From Fen-1362 sp964597035 (GTDB lineage Bacteria > Planctomycetota > Phycisphaerae > Sedimentisphaerales > Anaerobacaceae): 64,000 bases of DNA. How positions within the stretch are numbered: the stretch's first letter is position 1; each line of letters begins with the position of its first letter. Where the stretch lies: positions 34,281-98,280 of the forward strand of contig CAZQWM010000005.1 of assembly GCA_964597035.1 (NCBI GenBank). The letters are read 5' to 3'. The notes beneath the pieces are model-generated. The model worked only from the letters and a program-made list of their open reading frames with translations, was not told the DNA's origin and did no database searches. Both the position numbers and the translations under genes were made by a program. Positions 8,161 to 17,375 of the stretch are shown piece by piece.

Positions 8161-9954
8161 ATGCTGGATGTGTCCGTCATTATCGTGAATTGGAATACAA
8201 AGGATCTTCTTCGCAACTGTATCAAGTCCATCTGCAGGGAAGCCGGTAATATTTCATACGAAGTGGTTGTAGTCGACAACGCATCTTCTGATGGCTCCGC
8301 CGAAATGGTGAAAGATGAGTTTCCGCAGGTCAGGCTCCTTGGCGAACAGTGTAATCGCGGCTATGCCGGCGCTATAAATGATGGGATTGCCGTAGCTGAA
8401 GGCAGGTATGTCCTTGTTCTCAATAGCGATACGCTTATTTGTGACTCGGCTATTGAAAAGACGGTTCGTTGTGCCGACAAACATCCGGAAGCTGCAGTGG
8501 TGGGCTGTCAGGTACGCGAGAGTAGCAATAATGTCCAGATGACCTGTTTTCGGTTCCCTTCTTTTCTTAATTTGTTCCTTGATACATTAGGGCTCAACAA
8601 GATTTTTCCCAGGAACGCCTTTTTTGGTCGCGAACAGATATTGTGGTGGCCACGTGACAGCGAACGGCAGGTGGATGTGGTGTCGGGGATGTATATGCTT
8701 GTCAGGCGAGAGGCAATTGAGCAAGTCGGACCGATGGATGAATCGTACTTTCTGTATTTCGAGGAGACGGACTGGTGCTATAGGTTTTCAAAGGCCGGGT
8801 GGACGATGCTGTTCTGGCCCGGTGCAAGGATAATCCACGTCGGCGGCGGCAGTCACAGTACCGACCAGAATGCTGTCGAGGCATACGCACAATTCCAAAA
8901 GAGCCGCCTGTTGTTTTTTAAAAAGCGCTACAATCGCTTCGTTTATTCGCTCGTGTGGCTGTTGGTGATAACTCACACGTTGCTGAGGTATCTTTATTGG
9001 ACTATGCGGCGTTTTGTGAAGTCTGTTTCAGGCGGAATTGCATCATATGAATCCGTCGAGGTAAAGAAACGCCGTCTTGTGCTCTCTTATTTATTGTATT
9101 CTCGGCAGGGAGCCGGAGTGAAGGAAAAGACTCTGATGTCTGTTCGGTTAAGTGGTGTCGTCAAATTTTTCTTTGCAGCCGTCTATGCGGTCATCCTGCC
9201 GTTTGTCCGTAAAAGGCCTTACCGGGTTGTGCTTTATTATCATTCCATAAGGCCGCGGCACGCCGAAAACTTCGCTAGGCAAATGGCCTGGTTGTCAAAG
9301 TCGCGTTGTAAGGTAGTCAGGGCCTCGCAGATACTTACTGCCGAGGCCGGTGGCTGTGACTGTGTGCTGGCTATAACATTCGACGATGCCTTTGTAAGTG
9401 TTCTTGAGAACGGCCTGCCTGTTCTCAGGCGACATGGCTTCAGTGCATCTGTTTTTACTCCCGCCGGCAATCTTGGAAGAGCACCGGTTTGGAGTATCAG
9501 CGAGGACAATGCGGACCGATGCGAGACTGTTATGGGCGGCACGCAGCTACAAGAAATCGAGGGGCAGGGTTTTGAAGTCCTTTCGCATACACTTTCACAT
9601 TTGCCTCTGACGGAGCTTAATGATAAGCAGCTCTCAAACGAGCTTTTAAAATCAAGACTGATACTGAAAGAGATATTGGGACACGAAATTACGGGCGTGA
9701 GCTATCCGCACGGTTCATTCGATGAGCGGGTTCGCAGGGCTGCGGAGCGTGCCGGCTACGAAATCGGATTTACCATTGAGCCGTCGATAGTTAACGGTAC
9801 AACCGACGGATTGAAAGTAGGGCGGTTCGAAGTCTCGGCGGGCGAGCCGTTAACGGTCTTCAAGCTGAAAGTTGCTGGTGCATACCAGGTTTTAAAACAC
9901 TTAAGCGCCGTTAAACGACTTCTTGCCGGACGCAATACGGCTGTGCAGAGCTAA
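8161..9954 (+). CDS. Fusion: GT2 glycosyltransferase + polysaccharide deacetylase
   Basis: A 597-residue two-domain protein. Residues 3-235 are a family 2 glycosyltransferase of the rhamnosyltransferase type (VSVIIVNWN, VVVDNASSDGS, LVLNSDT, then SGMYMLVRREAIEQVGPMDE and FFEETDWCYR-like FEETDWCYRF). A hydrophobic stretch follows near residue 265. The C-terminal part from about 345 is a second CE4 deacetylase domain with ITFDDAF, SHTLSHLPL and SYPHGSFDE. The protein could couple sugar addition and N-deacetylation. ATG 8161 is preceded by a TTG in frame; GGAAG lies upstream. The two domains may face opposite sides of the membrane, which the hydrophobic linker would allow. Confidence 0.85.
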   Translation: MLDVSVIIVNWNTKDLLRNCIKSICREAGNISYEVVVVDNASSDGSAEMVKDEFPQVRLLGEQCNRGYAGAINDGIAVAEGRYVLVLNSDTLICDSAIEKTVRCADKHPEAAVVGCQVRESSNNVQMTCFRFPSFLNLFLDTLGLNKIFPRNAFFGREQILWWPRDSERQVDVVSGMYMLVRREAIEQVGPMDESYFLYFEETDWCYRFSKAGWTMLFWPGARIIHVGGGSHSTDQNAVEAYAQFQKSRLLFFKKRYNRFVYSLVWLLVITHTLLRYLYWTMRRFVKSVSGGIASYESVEVKKRRLVLSYLLYSRQGAGVKEKTLMSVRLSGVVKFFFAAVYAVILPFVRKRPYRVVLYYHSIRPRHAENFARQMAWLSKSRCKVVRASQILTAEAGGCDCVLAITFDDAFVSVLENGLPVLRRHGFSASVFTPAGNLGRAPVWSISEDNADRCETVMGGTQLQEIEGQGFEVLSHTLSHLPLTELNDKQLSNELLKSRLILKEILGHEITGVSYPHGSFDERVRRAAERAGYEIGFTIEPSIVNGTTDGLKVGRFEVSAGEPLTVFKLKVAGAYQVLKHLSAVKRLLAGRNTAVQS

Positions 9955-9957
9955 AGG

Positions 9958-10989
9958 ATGAGTTTCAAAGTTATTATTGATGAATTTGACAGGAGTGAAT
10001 GGGAACGCCGTGCCGGCGAGTTCGATGACTACAGCATATATCAGACCTGGCCCTATCAACAGGTGCGTGCTGATATGGCGGGACAATCTCTCAGTCGCGC
10101 TGTAGTGATTGATGAGAAGGGGGCTGCCCGGGCGATGTGCCAGGTAAGGATGAAGCATGTCCCCGCAGTTGGTCTGAGAATCGGCTATATTCAGTGGGGT
10201 CCTTTGGTTCGCGGGATGGATGGAGAATTAAGGTGCTGCCCGGAGGTATTGACTATTCTTCGTCAGGCCTATGTCGGTCCAATAGTCAACGTCCTGCGTA
10301 TTGTACCCAATGCCGAGGCCGACGGTATCGGGGCAGAGTTCGAGAGGATGTTGGACTCGGCTGGTTTCGAACGGCTGGACCGTGTGAAACCCTATTACAC
10401 AATGATGGTAAAAGTGGATGGCTCCGAAGAGGCCATTCGCAGCCGGTTGCACCGCAGTTGGAGACGGGGCCTGTACAAGGCCGAGCGGAACGGGCTTGAA
10501 ATAAAAGAAGGTGCGAACGGCAGTTACTTTGAAATACTACGGCAGATGTACATTGAGGCGCAGAAGCGAAAGGATTTCAAGGGGCTTGATCCGCGAGAGT
10601 TTGTGCAAACCCAGATGCTGCTTGCGCCCAGTGAGAAGATGAATGTTGTTGTGGCGTATTGTGATGGCGAACCGGTGGCGAGTCACGCGACCAGTCACCT
10701 GGGCACAACCGCAGTTGGGACGCTTGCCGCCACTAACGCCAAAGGGCTGGAATGCTCTGCAACGTATCTGGTTTGGTGGAAGACCTTCCTCGCCGCCGGA
10801 CGTGCGGGCATGAAAAGATATGACCTGGGAGGTATTGACCCGAAGAAAAACCCGAGGGTGTATCAGTTCAAGCAACGGATGGGAGCACAGGAAGTGCATT
10901 ATATTGGGGAGTATGAATTTTGTGCGAGTAGGGCAGTGAAGGCGGTTGCGCATGTTTTGGAAAAGGCGTATCGCCTTGTTAGACGTTAA
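9958..10989 (+). CDS. FemAB-family aminoacyl/acyltransferase
   Basis: A 343-residue protein three bases after the previous stop. It shows FemAB features: TWPYQQVRADMAGQSLSRAV near the N-terminus, the basic RLHRSWRRGLYKAERNG segment, and the C-terminal YDLGGIDPKKNPRVYQFKQRMG signature found in peptidoglycan-bridge and exosortase-associated FemAB proteins. FemAB enzymes use aminoacyl-tRNA or acyl donors to build amide bonds; in XrtA loci they probably modify the exopolysaccharide. It is the second FemAB/GNAT-like gene here. Substrate unknown. Confidence 0.82.
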   Translation: MSFKVIIDEFDRSEWERRAGEFDDYSIYQTWPYQQVRADMAGQSLSRAVVIDEKGAARAMCQVRMKHVPAVGLRIGYIQWGPLVRGMDGELRCCPEVLTILRQAYVGPIVNVLRIVPNAEADGIGAEFERMLDSAGFERLDRVKPYYTMMVKVDGSEEAIRSRLHRSWRRGLYKAERNGLEIKEGANGSYFEILRQMYIEAQKRKDFKGLDPREFVQTQMLLAPSEKMNVVVAYCDGEPVASHATSHLGTTAVGTLAATNAKGLECSATYLVWWKTFLAAGRAGMKRYDLGGIDPKKNPRVYQFKQRMGAQEVHYIGEYEFCASRAVKAVAHVLEKAYRLVRR

Positions 10990-11015
10990 AGAGCAGTTAC
11001 GGTTGAGGCGTTGAC

Positions 11016-12263
11016 TTGAAAGTAGAAAAGAATGCCGCTGTAGATTTCGTTGCGGGTACGGTTGAGACCTCGGTCTTTGATAGTTTCGAGGACCTATCTT
11101 TTCTTCAGGTCGAATGGGATGAGTTTGTTCAGCAGGTTGGCGGCGAGATTTTTCTGTCGTTTGACTGGTGCCGACTCTGGTGGAAATACTACGGTGGCCG
11201 ACGGCAGCTCAAGGTCTTTGTATTTCGCCGTCAGGGACGTATCGTTGGCTTAGTACCATTATTTTTCGAGAAACTGTGGCTTGGTCCGGTTTTCGTTCGG
11301 GCTGTTAAGCTTGTCGGTTCTGATTTCACTATTCCTCACTTTAGTATTCCTGTCGACCCTGCATATATGGAGCCGGTGCTGCGGGCTTTCTTTGCTGCTG
11401 TCGCCGACTACAAGCTGGACATAATACACATCGGCCCGATTGCCGGCATTTACAGCCAGTATGACCGCCTGCTCGATACCTGCCGCAGTCTGGTCGGTGG
11501 TTCTTATTCCCTCGTTGCTCGGGATATTGATGTGCAGACATATTTCAATGTGCCTGAGACATGGGAGGACTACCTTGCCGCTTTAGGTGCCAAAGAGAGA
11601 AGCAAGATGAAGAGGCATTATCGCCTTGCGCTCAAGGCAGGAGCTAATCCGGATACCACTGTATTGGCTGATTGCGCGACGGAGGAAAATTTTGACGCTG
11701 TCTTTACTGATTTTGTTAAGATGCACCAGCGGCACTGGTGCCGGTTTGGTCAGCTCGGCCACTTCGCCGACTGGCCTGAAGCCGAGCAGTTTCATCGTGA
11801 AGTGGCTGCCGCTCAGCTCAAGCTCAACCGTTTGTGCCTGTTTGCGGTAATGCTGGATGATACCTGTCTGGGCTATAAATACGGATACATATTTGGTAAC
11901 AGGTATTTTGATTTTCTCGATGTGCGCTGCGACAGTACACGGATGGCGAATATCGGGCTTGGGTGGATTATGTATGGTGAAATGATAAAGAAGGCAATTA
12001 AAAACAAGGCCACCCATATTGACAGCATGCGTGGCTATTATAAGCATAAGCTCGAAATGGGCGGCCAGCTTCGGCACACCATGAGTGTGTACATTATTCG
12101 CAGGGGGTGGAGCAGGTTAACTCGAGCGTGGCTGTTTCGCTTCGCCGCCTGGCTGTTGAATCTTTTTTATTACCGCATCTGGTACAACAAAGTGGCCTCG
12201 CGTCTGCGGCTTAAACGAAAAGGTCTGTGGACGAGCTGGATACGATGTAATTGTTTTTCCTGA
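11016..12263 (+). CDS. GNAT/CelD-like acyltransferase
   Basis: A 415-residue protein with the CelD-like pattern FLSFDWCRLWWKYYGGRRQLKVFVFRRQGRIVGLVPLFF in the first 80 residues. A basic acceptor-binding stretch (LGAKERSKMKRHYRLALKAG) and YKYGYIFGNRYFDFLDVRCD follow in the second half (PF13480 type). It is related in fold to the genes at 6203 and 9958 but not closely similar. TTG at 11016 is the start offered by the frame, with weak Shine-Dalgarno, so the N-terminus is tentative. Likely a decorating acyltransferase of the exopolysaccharide. Confidence 0.75.
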   Translation: MKVEKNAAVDFVAGTVETSVFDSFEDLSFLQVEWDEFVQQVGGEIFLSFDWCRLWWKYYGGRRQLKVFVFRRQGRIVGLVPLFFEKLWLGPVFVRAVKLVGSDFTIPHFSIPVDPAYMEPVLRAFFAAVADYKLDIIHIGPIAGIYSQYDRLLDTCRSLVGGSYSLVARDIDVQTYFNVPETWEDYLAALGAKERSKMKRHYRLALKAGANPDTTVLADCATEENFDAVFTDFVKMHQRHWCRFGQLGHFADWPEAEQFHREVAAAQLKLNRLCLFAVMLDDTCLGYKYGYIFGNRYFDFLDVRCDSTRMANIGLGWIMYGEMIKKAIKNKATHIDSMRGYYKHKLEMGGQLRHTMSVYIIRRGWSRLTRAWLFRFAAWLLNLFYYRIWYNKVASRLRLKRKGLWTSWIRCNCFS

Positions 12264-12358
12264 ATTGGTTACCGGGGTTTGGGATTTGCGCAAGTATTCG
12301 CCGGCAACCAGCCGTTTACTTCAGTCTGTAACTACTATTTAAGGTTGGATGTGCTTTT

Positions 12359-13132
12359 ATGAAGTATCAAAGTTTCTCAGACCGTCTTTCGCGATGGTTT
12401 CACCACCGTCTTTTATACCGCCTGTGGTATTCTGTAAAGTCCGTTGTTTATCTGTGCCCGTGCATTCAGAGGTTTTTGAAGGCGGTGCTTGGTGACAGGT
12501 CGTCGTACCGCAGCCGGGCTTTCTGGGATAACGAGCTGGCTGGTTCAAAGTCCTTCTATCTTGATGGCACGCCATATGTAGCCGTACGGGCTTCGGTTGT
12601 TGGCTCGCTTATCAGGCATGGTGCGCCGGATGCCCGATCCTTGCTGGATGTCGGCTGTGGCGGGGGAGGTTTGTTGCGTGTCTTCTCAAACGACGGCCTG
12701 GAGCAATATGTGGGTGTCGATATCAGCGAGTATGCGGTCAAGAAAGCCCAGGAAACTCTGCGCAAGGATGTTGGGCTGCCCAGTACGCGGTTCTATGCAT
12801 CCGACCTTTGTGCCTTTTCGCCCGATGATGGCCAGCATTTCGATGTGATTGTTTTTAATGAGGTTCTGTATTATCTCGATGTTGATGAGGCCGTGGGGCA
12901 GGTCGAGCGCTATTCGAAATGGCTTCAGCCGAACGGTATCCTGTGCATTTCCATGAAAGACGACCCGAAGTGTCACGCTATCTATCGCGGGATTAGCCGA
13001 GGATTCGAGCACGTAAACAGTATACTCTTCCAGACCAGCCGGCCTCATCACGGCATAAAGTACCGAATCGTCGTAGACGAGGAAATTCCTGTCTTTTCGA
13101 TAGGTCTTTTTAGTCCTCGTGGCAAATCTTGA
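12359..13132 (+). CDS. SAM-dependent class I methyltransferase
   Basis: A 257-residue protein with motif I LLDVGCGGGGLLRVF (about residues 93-107), the acidic strand YVGVDISEYA and the post-motif FDVIVFNEVLYYL, all typical of a Rossmann-fold methyltransferase. A basic N-terminal 45 residues (SDRLSRWFHHRLLYRLWYS) may bind membrane or substrate. It lies in the middle of the EPS locus after a 95-base gap and could O-methylate a sugar. Start ATG without a strong ribosome site. The exact acceptor is unknown. Confidence 0.82.
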   Translation: MKYQSFSDRLSRWFHHRLLYRLWYSVKSVVYLCPCIQRFLKAVLGDRSSYRSRAFWDNELAGSKSFYLDGTPYVAVRASVVGSLIRHGAPDARSLLDVGCGGGGLLRVFSNDGLEQYVGVDISEYAVKKAQETLRKDVGLPSTRFYASDLCAFSPDDGQHFDVIVFNEVLYYLDVDEAVGQVERYSKWLQPNGILCISMKDDPKCHAIYRGISRGFEHVNSILFQTSRPHHGIKYRIVVDEEIPVFSIGLFSPRGKS

Positions 13133-13180
13133 TTATAGCATCCTTAGTCAATCGCTACATCAGAAGTAAAGGAGTTTAGT

Positions 13181-14842
13181 ATGGAAGACAATACCGATAT
13201 TGCTAAGAGCAAAGTGGTCGTTATAGGCTTGGATGGCGGCAGTTTTCAAGTCTTGCGTCCGCTCATCCAGGCAGGGTTTATGCCTACGCTGGGGCGTTTC
13301 TTGCGCGAAGGTGCATCGGGGACGCTGTTCTCGACCCGCCCGCCGGTAACTTGTCCCGCTTGGCCGACAATGTACACGGGTGTAAATCCCGGCAAACACG
13401 GTGTGTTCAGCTTCACCTGTCGCACCGAGAGTCGCAACAGTCCTCACACGGCCTCTCTGCTGGATGTGCGTGCACCGGCTTTATGGGAGCTTCTTGGTGA
13501 TGCTGGTTATCGTGTAGGCGTTATGAATGTCCCCATCACATTCCCGGCTCAACCGGTCAATGGTTTTATGGTCTCCGGTTTTCCCGCGTCCGATGATATA
13601 GCTGATGTTGTCTGGCCACGAGAGGAATCTTCCCGGTTGCTGTCTGAACTTCCTGATTTCGTGGTTAATTGGCCCGGGCTTGCTGAACGCAGTCTCGAAA
13701 AGAAGGGAAGACTCGGAGTGATTGAGACCGCCAATTCTTTGTTGCAGGCGAGGATTCGCTCGTTCGAATACTTCCTCGACAGGCATGATATCGATTTTTG
13801 CTTCCTGGTGTTTGAATACACCGATAAGGTTCAGCACTGGTTCTTCCCGCTGCTGGGGGCCGCAGACGGCTCGCTTGATAAGGAATCTTTGGATGCTCAG
13901 AATTTATTGAGGCTGGGCTACGCCGAAGTTGACGCTGCGATAGCTCGATTGGTTCAGCGTTTCGGCGAGAATACTAACTATATTGTCGTAAGCGACCACG
14001 GCTTCGGTTCTATTGAAAGGATTGTCTATATCAACCATCTCTTGGAGAAACATGGTCTGTTTACCTCCCGGTCTGCCAAGGCGGTCGCTGCACGGCTGGC
14101 CGGCAGGGCGCGACTGCCGTTGCGCATCCGCCAGATGCTCGGCCTGGCTCAGGATGAGCCTTGGCACCGGCTTAATACATGGGAATCGCCGCTGACCAAT
14201 TTTGGCAAAACCCAGGCCTTTGGGGGACATCAATACGAGCAGGCTGTCTATGTGAACGCTGAAGGTGTTTGTCCGCATGGGATTGTCGGTCAGGGCCAAC
14301 AGTATAACCAGGTGCGGCAGAAGGTTGTTGAAGTACTTCGGCAGGCCAGAGATTCCAAGAAGGATAAAAACATCTTCGAGGGTGCGTGGATAGGTAAAGA
14401 TGTGTACAAAGGCAAATACCTTGATTATTCTCCGGACGTCATCTTTGAACTCGCGGCTGGTTATATGGTCTCATCGGGTATAGGTCTGTCGTGTGTGCTT
14501 GAAAATGGTTTCCTGCGGGATGCCCGTCCTTCGGATGCAATGGGTTACCACCGCCCGGACGGTATCTTTATGGGGTGGGGACCTGCCTTTGGTGCCGTGC
14601 AGAATGTCCAGACCTCGCTGCTGGATATCGTGCCCACTGTGCTGGCGTTGATGGACCTGCCTATGACGCAGGATATGGATGGCCGAGTAATTGAGGAGGC
14701 GATAAAGCCGGGTTCGATTTCGCCGGCCAAGATGAGTAATAAAAAATCCGCTCACAAGAACAAACGCGACTCCGGTAGGGTGTATTCAGTTGAAGATGAG
14801 AAGCAGATTGCGCGTCGACTGGCGGATTTAGGATACCTCTAA
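13181..14842 (+). CDS. Alkaline phosphatase superfamily / type I phosphodiesterase
   Basis: A 553-residue protein whose N-terminus KVVVIGLDGGSF and PPVTCPAWPTMYTGVNPGKHG hold the metal Asp and the Thr nucleophile region of the nucleotide pyrophosphatase/phosphodiesterase family. VVSDHGFGS and MGYHRPDGIFMGWG provide the remaining metal Asp/His ligands. It would hydrolyse or transfer phospho-groups (for example phosphoglycerol or nucleotide sugar links). No signal peptide is visible, so a cytoplasmic place is likely. AAAGGAG lies 6 bases before the ATG. The C-terminus (YSVEDEKQIARRLADLGYL) resembles that of other EPS-locus members of this group. Confidence 0.83.
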   Translation: MEDNTDIAKSKVVVIGLDGGSFQVLRPLIQAGFMPTLGRFLREGASGTLFSTRPPVTCPAWPTMYTGVNPGKHGVFSFTCRTESRNSPHTASLLDVRAPALWELLGDAGYRVGVMNVPITFPAQPVNGFMVSGFPASDDIADVVWPREESSRLLSELPDFVVNWPGLAERSLEKKGRLGVIETANSLLQARIRSFEYFLDRHDIDFCFLVFEYTDKVQHWFFPLLGAADGSLDKESLDAQNLLRLGYAEVDAAIARLVQRFGENTNYIVVSDHGFGSIERIVYINHLLEKHGLFTSRSAKAVAARLAGRARLPLRIRQMLGLAQDEPWHRLNTWESPLTNFGKTQAFGGHQYEQAVYVNAEGVCPHGIVGQGQQYNQVRQKVVEVLRQARDSKKDKNIFEGAWIGKDVYKGKYLDYSPDVIFELAAGYMVSSGIGLSCVLENGFLRDARPSDAMGYHRPDGIFMGWGPAFGAVQNVQTSLLDIVPTVLALMDLPMTQDMDGRVIEEAIKPGSISPAKMSNKKSAHKNKRDSGRVYSVEDEKQIARRLADLGYL

Positions 14843-14859
14843 ATTAGGTTGATGTTTAC

Positions 14860-16080
14860 TTGAGGAGTGGTCTCACGGTTACAGGATTACAGTCTCGTCG
14901 TTCGCATTATCGATGCGGGCTGTTGTGTTGTTCGCCCCGGCTTTTGATGAGTAAGGGTGTAGCACTGGAGCGTGTGCTGTCGTTTGACATGGACCGGGCT
15001 TGTATGACGTATTTGGGCCGCAATGCGATTTGGCAGGCCGTGCACGTCCTCGGGCTTGGTCCGGGTGACGAGATTTTGGTGCCCGCCTATAACTGTGGTT
15101 CTGAAATTGACCCCCTCATTCACCGGGGGCTGACGTTAGTCCCTTACAAGGTGAGGAGGACCACTGGTATCGACGCAGAAGACATAAACGCGAAACTCAA
15201 ACCTCAAACGCGGGCGGTTTATGTCACTCATTATTTTGGATTTCCTCAGAATCTTGGCGAGCTGGCCGGCCTTTGTCGGGACAAAGGATTATTCTTGATT
15301 GAGGATTGTGCTCTGGCCTTGTTCAGCCGGAATGGTGTTGGGGCGATTGGGCACAAGGGGGATGTCGCTGTGTTCAGTTTTCGCAAGACTCTGCCATTGC
15401 CGGATGGCGGTATGCTGCTGCTTAATAATCCTGATTTGCCGATTCCGGAACGCCTGAAGAGGCCGCCATTGATGCTTGTATTGGCAAGACTGGTCCCGTC
15501 GCTCGGGCGGTATGCCATGCGGTGGTCGGGACTCGATTTTAAAGCCGTCGAAAAGTCCTATTGCTTCGTCAAGTCGGGTATTGGTCGTCTGTCCGGCTCG
15601 CGTGTGTTTTCATGTGGCCGTATCGCAGTCGATGGTACCGACCAGCCGGGCCTGAGCAATGAGGATTGTTACAACCCGAGGATTTCGTCCTGGGCTGCTT
15701 CCAGTGTGTCGAAACGGATTATTGCAAATGTGAAGCCCGAGGACGTTATTGCCAAAAGGCGGGCGAATTTTGAATTCCTGCTCCAGGCAATCAGTCAAGT
15801 TGCCGGCGTCCAGCCGCTCTTTGAACAATTGCCGCGGGGTGTTTGTCCCATTGTCTTTCCCGTATTGACAGACAGGCGTTCCGAGCTGTGTTCTCGACTG
15901 GCCGACCGGCGAGTCGACTCCATCGAGTGGTGGGCCGGATTTCATCCATTCATCCGATGGGATGAGTTTCCCGATGCAGTTTACCTGAAGGGGCATGTTC
16001 TGGCGCTGCCGGTGCATCAGGACCTTGGGTTGGAGGATATGGCTTACATAGCGGATTGCCTGCGCCAATGCACTCAATGA
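14860..16080 (+). CDS. DegT/DnrJ/EryC1/StrS-type PLP-dependent aminotransferase
   Basis: A protein of up to 406 residues with a fold-type I aminotransferase pattern: YLGRNAIWQAVHVLGLGPGDEILVPAYNCG, then VTHYFGFPQNLGEL, LIEDCALAL and VAVFSFRKTLPLPDGGML. In sugar aminotransferases the PLP-binding Lys sits in the last motif (here the K of SFRKTLP). It would make an amino sugar nucleotide for the exopolysaccharide. The TTG at 14860 and ATG at 14947 are both possible starts; the conserved region begins after 14947 and the first 29 codons look non-conserved, so the shorter form is quite possible. Confidence 0.8.
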   Translation: MRSGLTVTGLQSRRSHYRCGLLCCSPRLLMSKGVALERVLSFDMDRACMTYLGRNAIWQAVHVLGLGPGDEILVPAYNCGSEIDPLIHRGLTLVPYKVRRTTGIDAEDINAKLKPQTRAVYVTHYFGFPQNLGELAGLCRDKGLFLIEDCALALFSRNGVGAIGHKGDVAVFSFRKTLPLPDGGMLLLNNPDLPIPERLKRPPLMLVLARLVPSLGRYAMRWSGLDFKAVEKSYCFVKSGIGRLSGSRVFSCGRIAVDGTDQPGLSNEDCYNPRISSWAASSVSKRIIANVKPEDVIAKRRANFEFLLQAISQVAGVQPLFEQLPRGVCPIVFPVLTDRRSELCSRLADRRVDSIEWWAGFHPFIRWDEFPDAVYLKGHVLALPVHQDLGLEDMAYIADCLRQCTQ

Positions 16081-16127
16081 TAATAACCGATTTGTCGGAT
16101 GTGTCTTTTTGATTTGAGAGTTATCGA

Positions 16128-17360
16128 ATGACGATTGATAAGCGAATAGTCTCCAGTGAACACGGCCGAAAGCCGGGTAGCTTTGACGGTGTTTTGTGCT
16201 TCGGTGGTGTTGATTGGTGGTATCATAATCGTGCTCATTCCGATGTGCAGATAATGCTGAAGCTCTCGGAAAAGCTGCCTGTACTGTTTGTGAATTCAAT
16301 CGGCATGCGAACGCCGCTGCCCGGCAGATGCACACAGCCGGGAAAGAGGATTCTTCGCAAATGTTCCAGCATTCTTAAGGGCCTTCGAAAAGTAGGCCCG
16401 GCGATGTGGGTCTATTCACCGCTTATGTTGCCGCCGGGCAGCTCGGCTCTGGTGCGCAGAATTAATGCCCGGTTGATAGCGATGCAGGCTCGCAGAGCGC
16501 TGAAACGTATTGGCATTAACCACTGGTTCACGTGGGTTACAGTGCCGACGGCTGTGGATGTGCTGGATTATCTGCCGGATAACCCGATGGTTTTCAATCG
16601 CTCGGACAAACATTGCAAATTCCCGGAAGCCAGGGAAGATTTCGTAAGGTCATGTGAAGAGAGATTATTGAAGGCCGGTGATGTTGTGTTGTACGTCAAC
16701 TGCAAGCTTATGGCCGAAGATGTCGGCTCCGAGAGCAACAAGTATTACATTGGCCATGGCGTTGATTATGACCGCTTCGCTAGTGCTTCAGTTGACGAGA
16801 CGGGCATACATCCGGAGCTTGCCGGTTTAAAGCGGCCGATAGTGGGTTTCTTCGGTGCCATCGACGACTATACCGTTGACCTGGAGTTGTTGAAATTCGC
16901 CGCCCAGTCGCTGCCGGAAATGTCCTTTGTACTGATAGGACTGAGCACCGTTGATATATCGGATATAACGTCACTGCCGAACGTTCGTTATCTGGGCTTC
17001 AGGCCTTATCCGGAGATTCCGAAGTTGGGGGTCTGTTTCGATGTCGGTATCATGCCCTGGCTACAAAATGAATGGATAGAATACTGTAACCCGGTGAAGC
17101 TGAAAGAGTATTTGGCTTTGGGGATTCCTGTGGTGACGACACCTATCCCCCAGATCGACGAGTATGGGCAACTGCTCAGCGTTGCCAAGACACCTGATGC
17201 ATTTGTTCAGTCCATTCGCAACGCTGTAAAAGAAGATAATCAAGATTTAAGAAGGATTCGCAGACAGGCCGTCGAGAACGATTCGTGGCGGCACAAAGCA
17301 GATGAGGTTCTGCAGCTGGTTGATAAGCTTGCCCACGCCAGCGCTTTGTCAAATCTGTAA
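16128..17360 (+). CDS. GT4-like glycosyltransferase
   Basis: A 410-residue protein with an N-terminal domain (GVLCFGGVDWWYHNRAHSD, LPVLFVNSIG) and a C-terminal GT-B domain: RPIVGFFGAIDDY, FVLIGLS, NVRYLGFRPYPEIPKL, then DVGIMPW..NEWIEYCNPVKLKEYLALGIPVVTT with the conserved E for the nucleotide ribose. It would add a sugar to the lipid-linked repeat unit in the cytoplasm. It sits 16 bases before the asparagine-synthase gene. Donor and acceptor cannot be read from sequence. Confidence 0.86.
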   Translation: MTIDKRIVSSEHGRKPGSFDGVLCFGGVDWWYHNRAHSDVQIMLKLSEKLPVLFVNSIGMRTPLPGRCTQPGKRILRKCSSILKGLRKVGPAMWVYSPLMLPPGSSALVRRINARLIAMQARRALKRIGINHWFTWVTVPTAVDVLDYLPDNPMVFNRSDKHCKFPEAREDFVRSCEERLLKAGDVVLYVNCKLMAEDVGSESNKYYIGHGVDYDRFASASVDETGIHPELAGLKRPIVGFFGAIDDYTVDLELLKFAAQSLPEMSFVLIGLSTVDISDITSLPNVRYLGFRPYPEIPKLGVCFDVGIMPWLQNEWIEYCNPVKLKEYLALGIPVVTTPIPQIDEYGQLLSVAKTPDAFVQSIRNAVKEDNQDLRRIRRQAVENDSWRHKADEVLQLVDKLAHASALSNL

Positions 17361-17375
17361 GAACTAAAACCAGAT

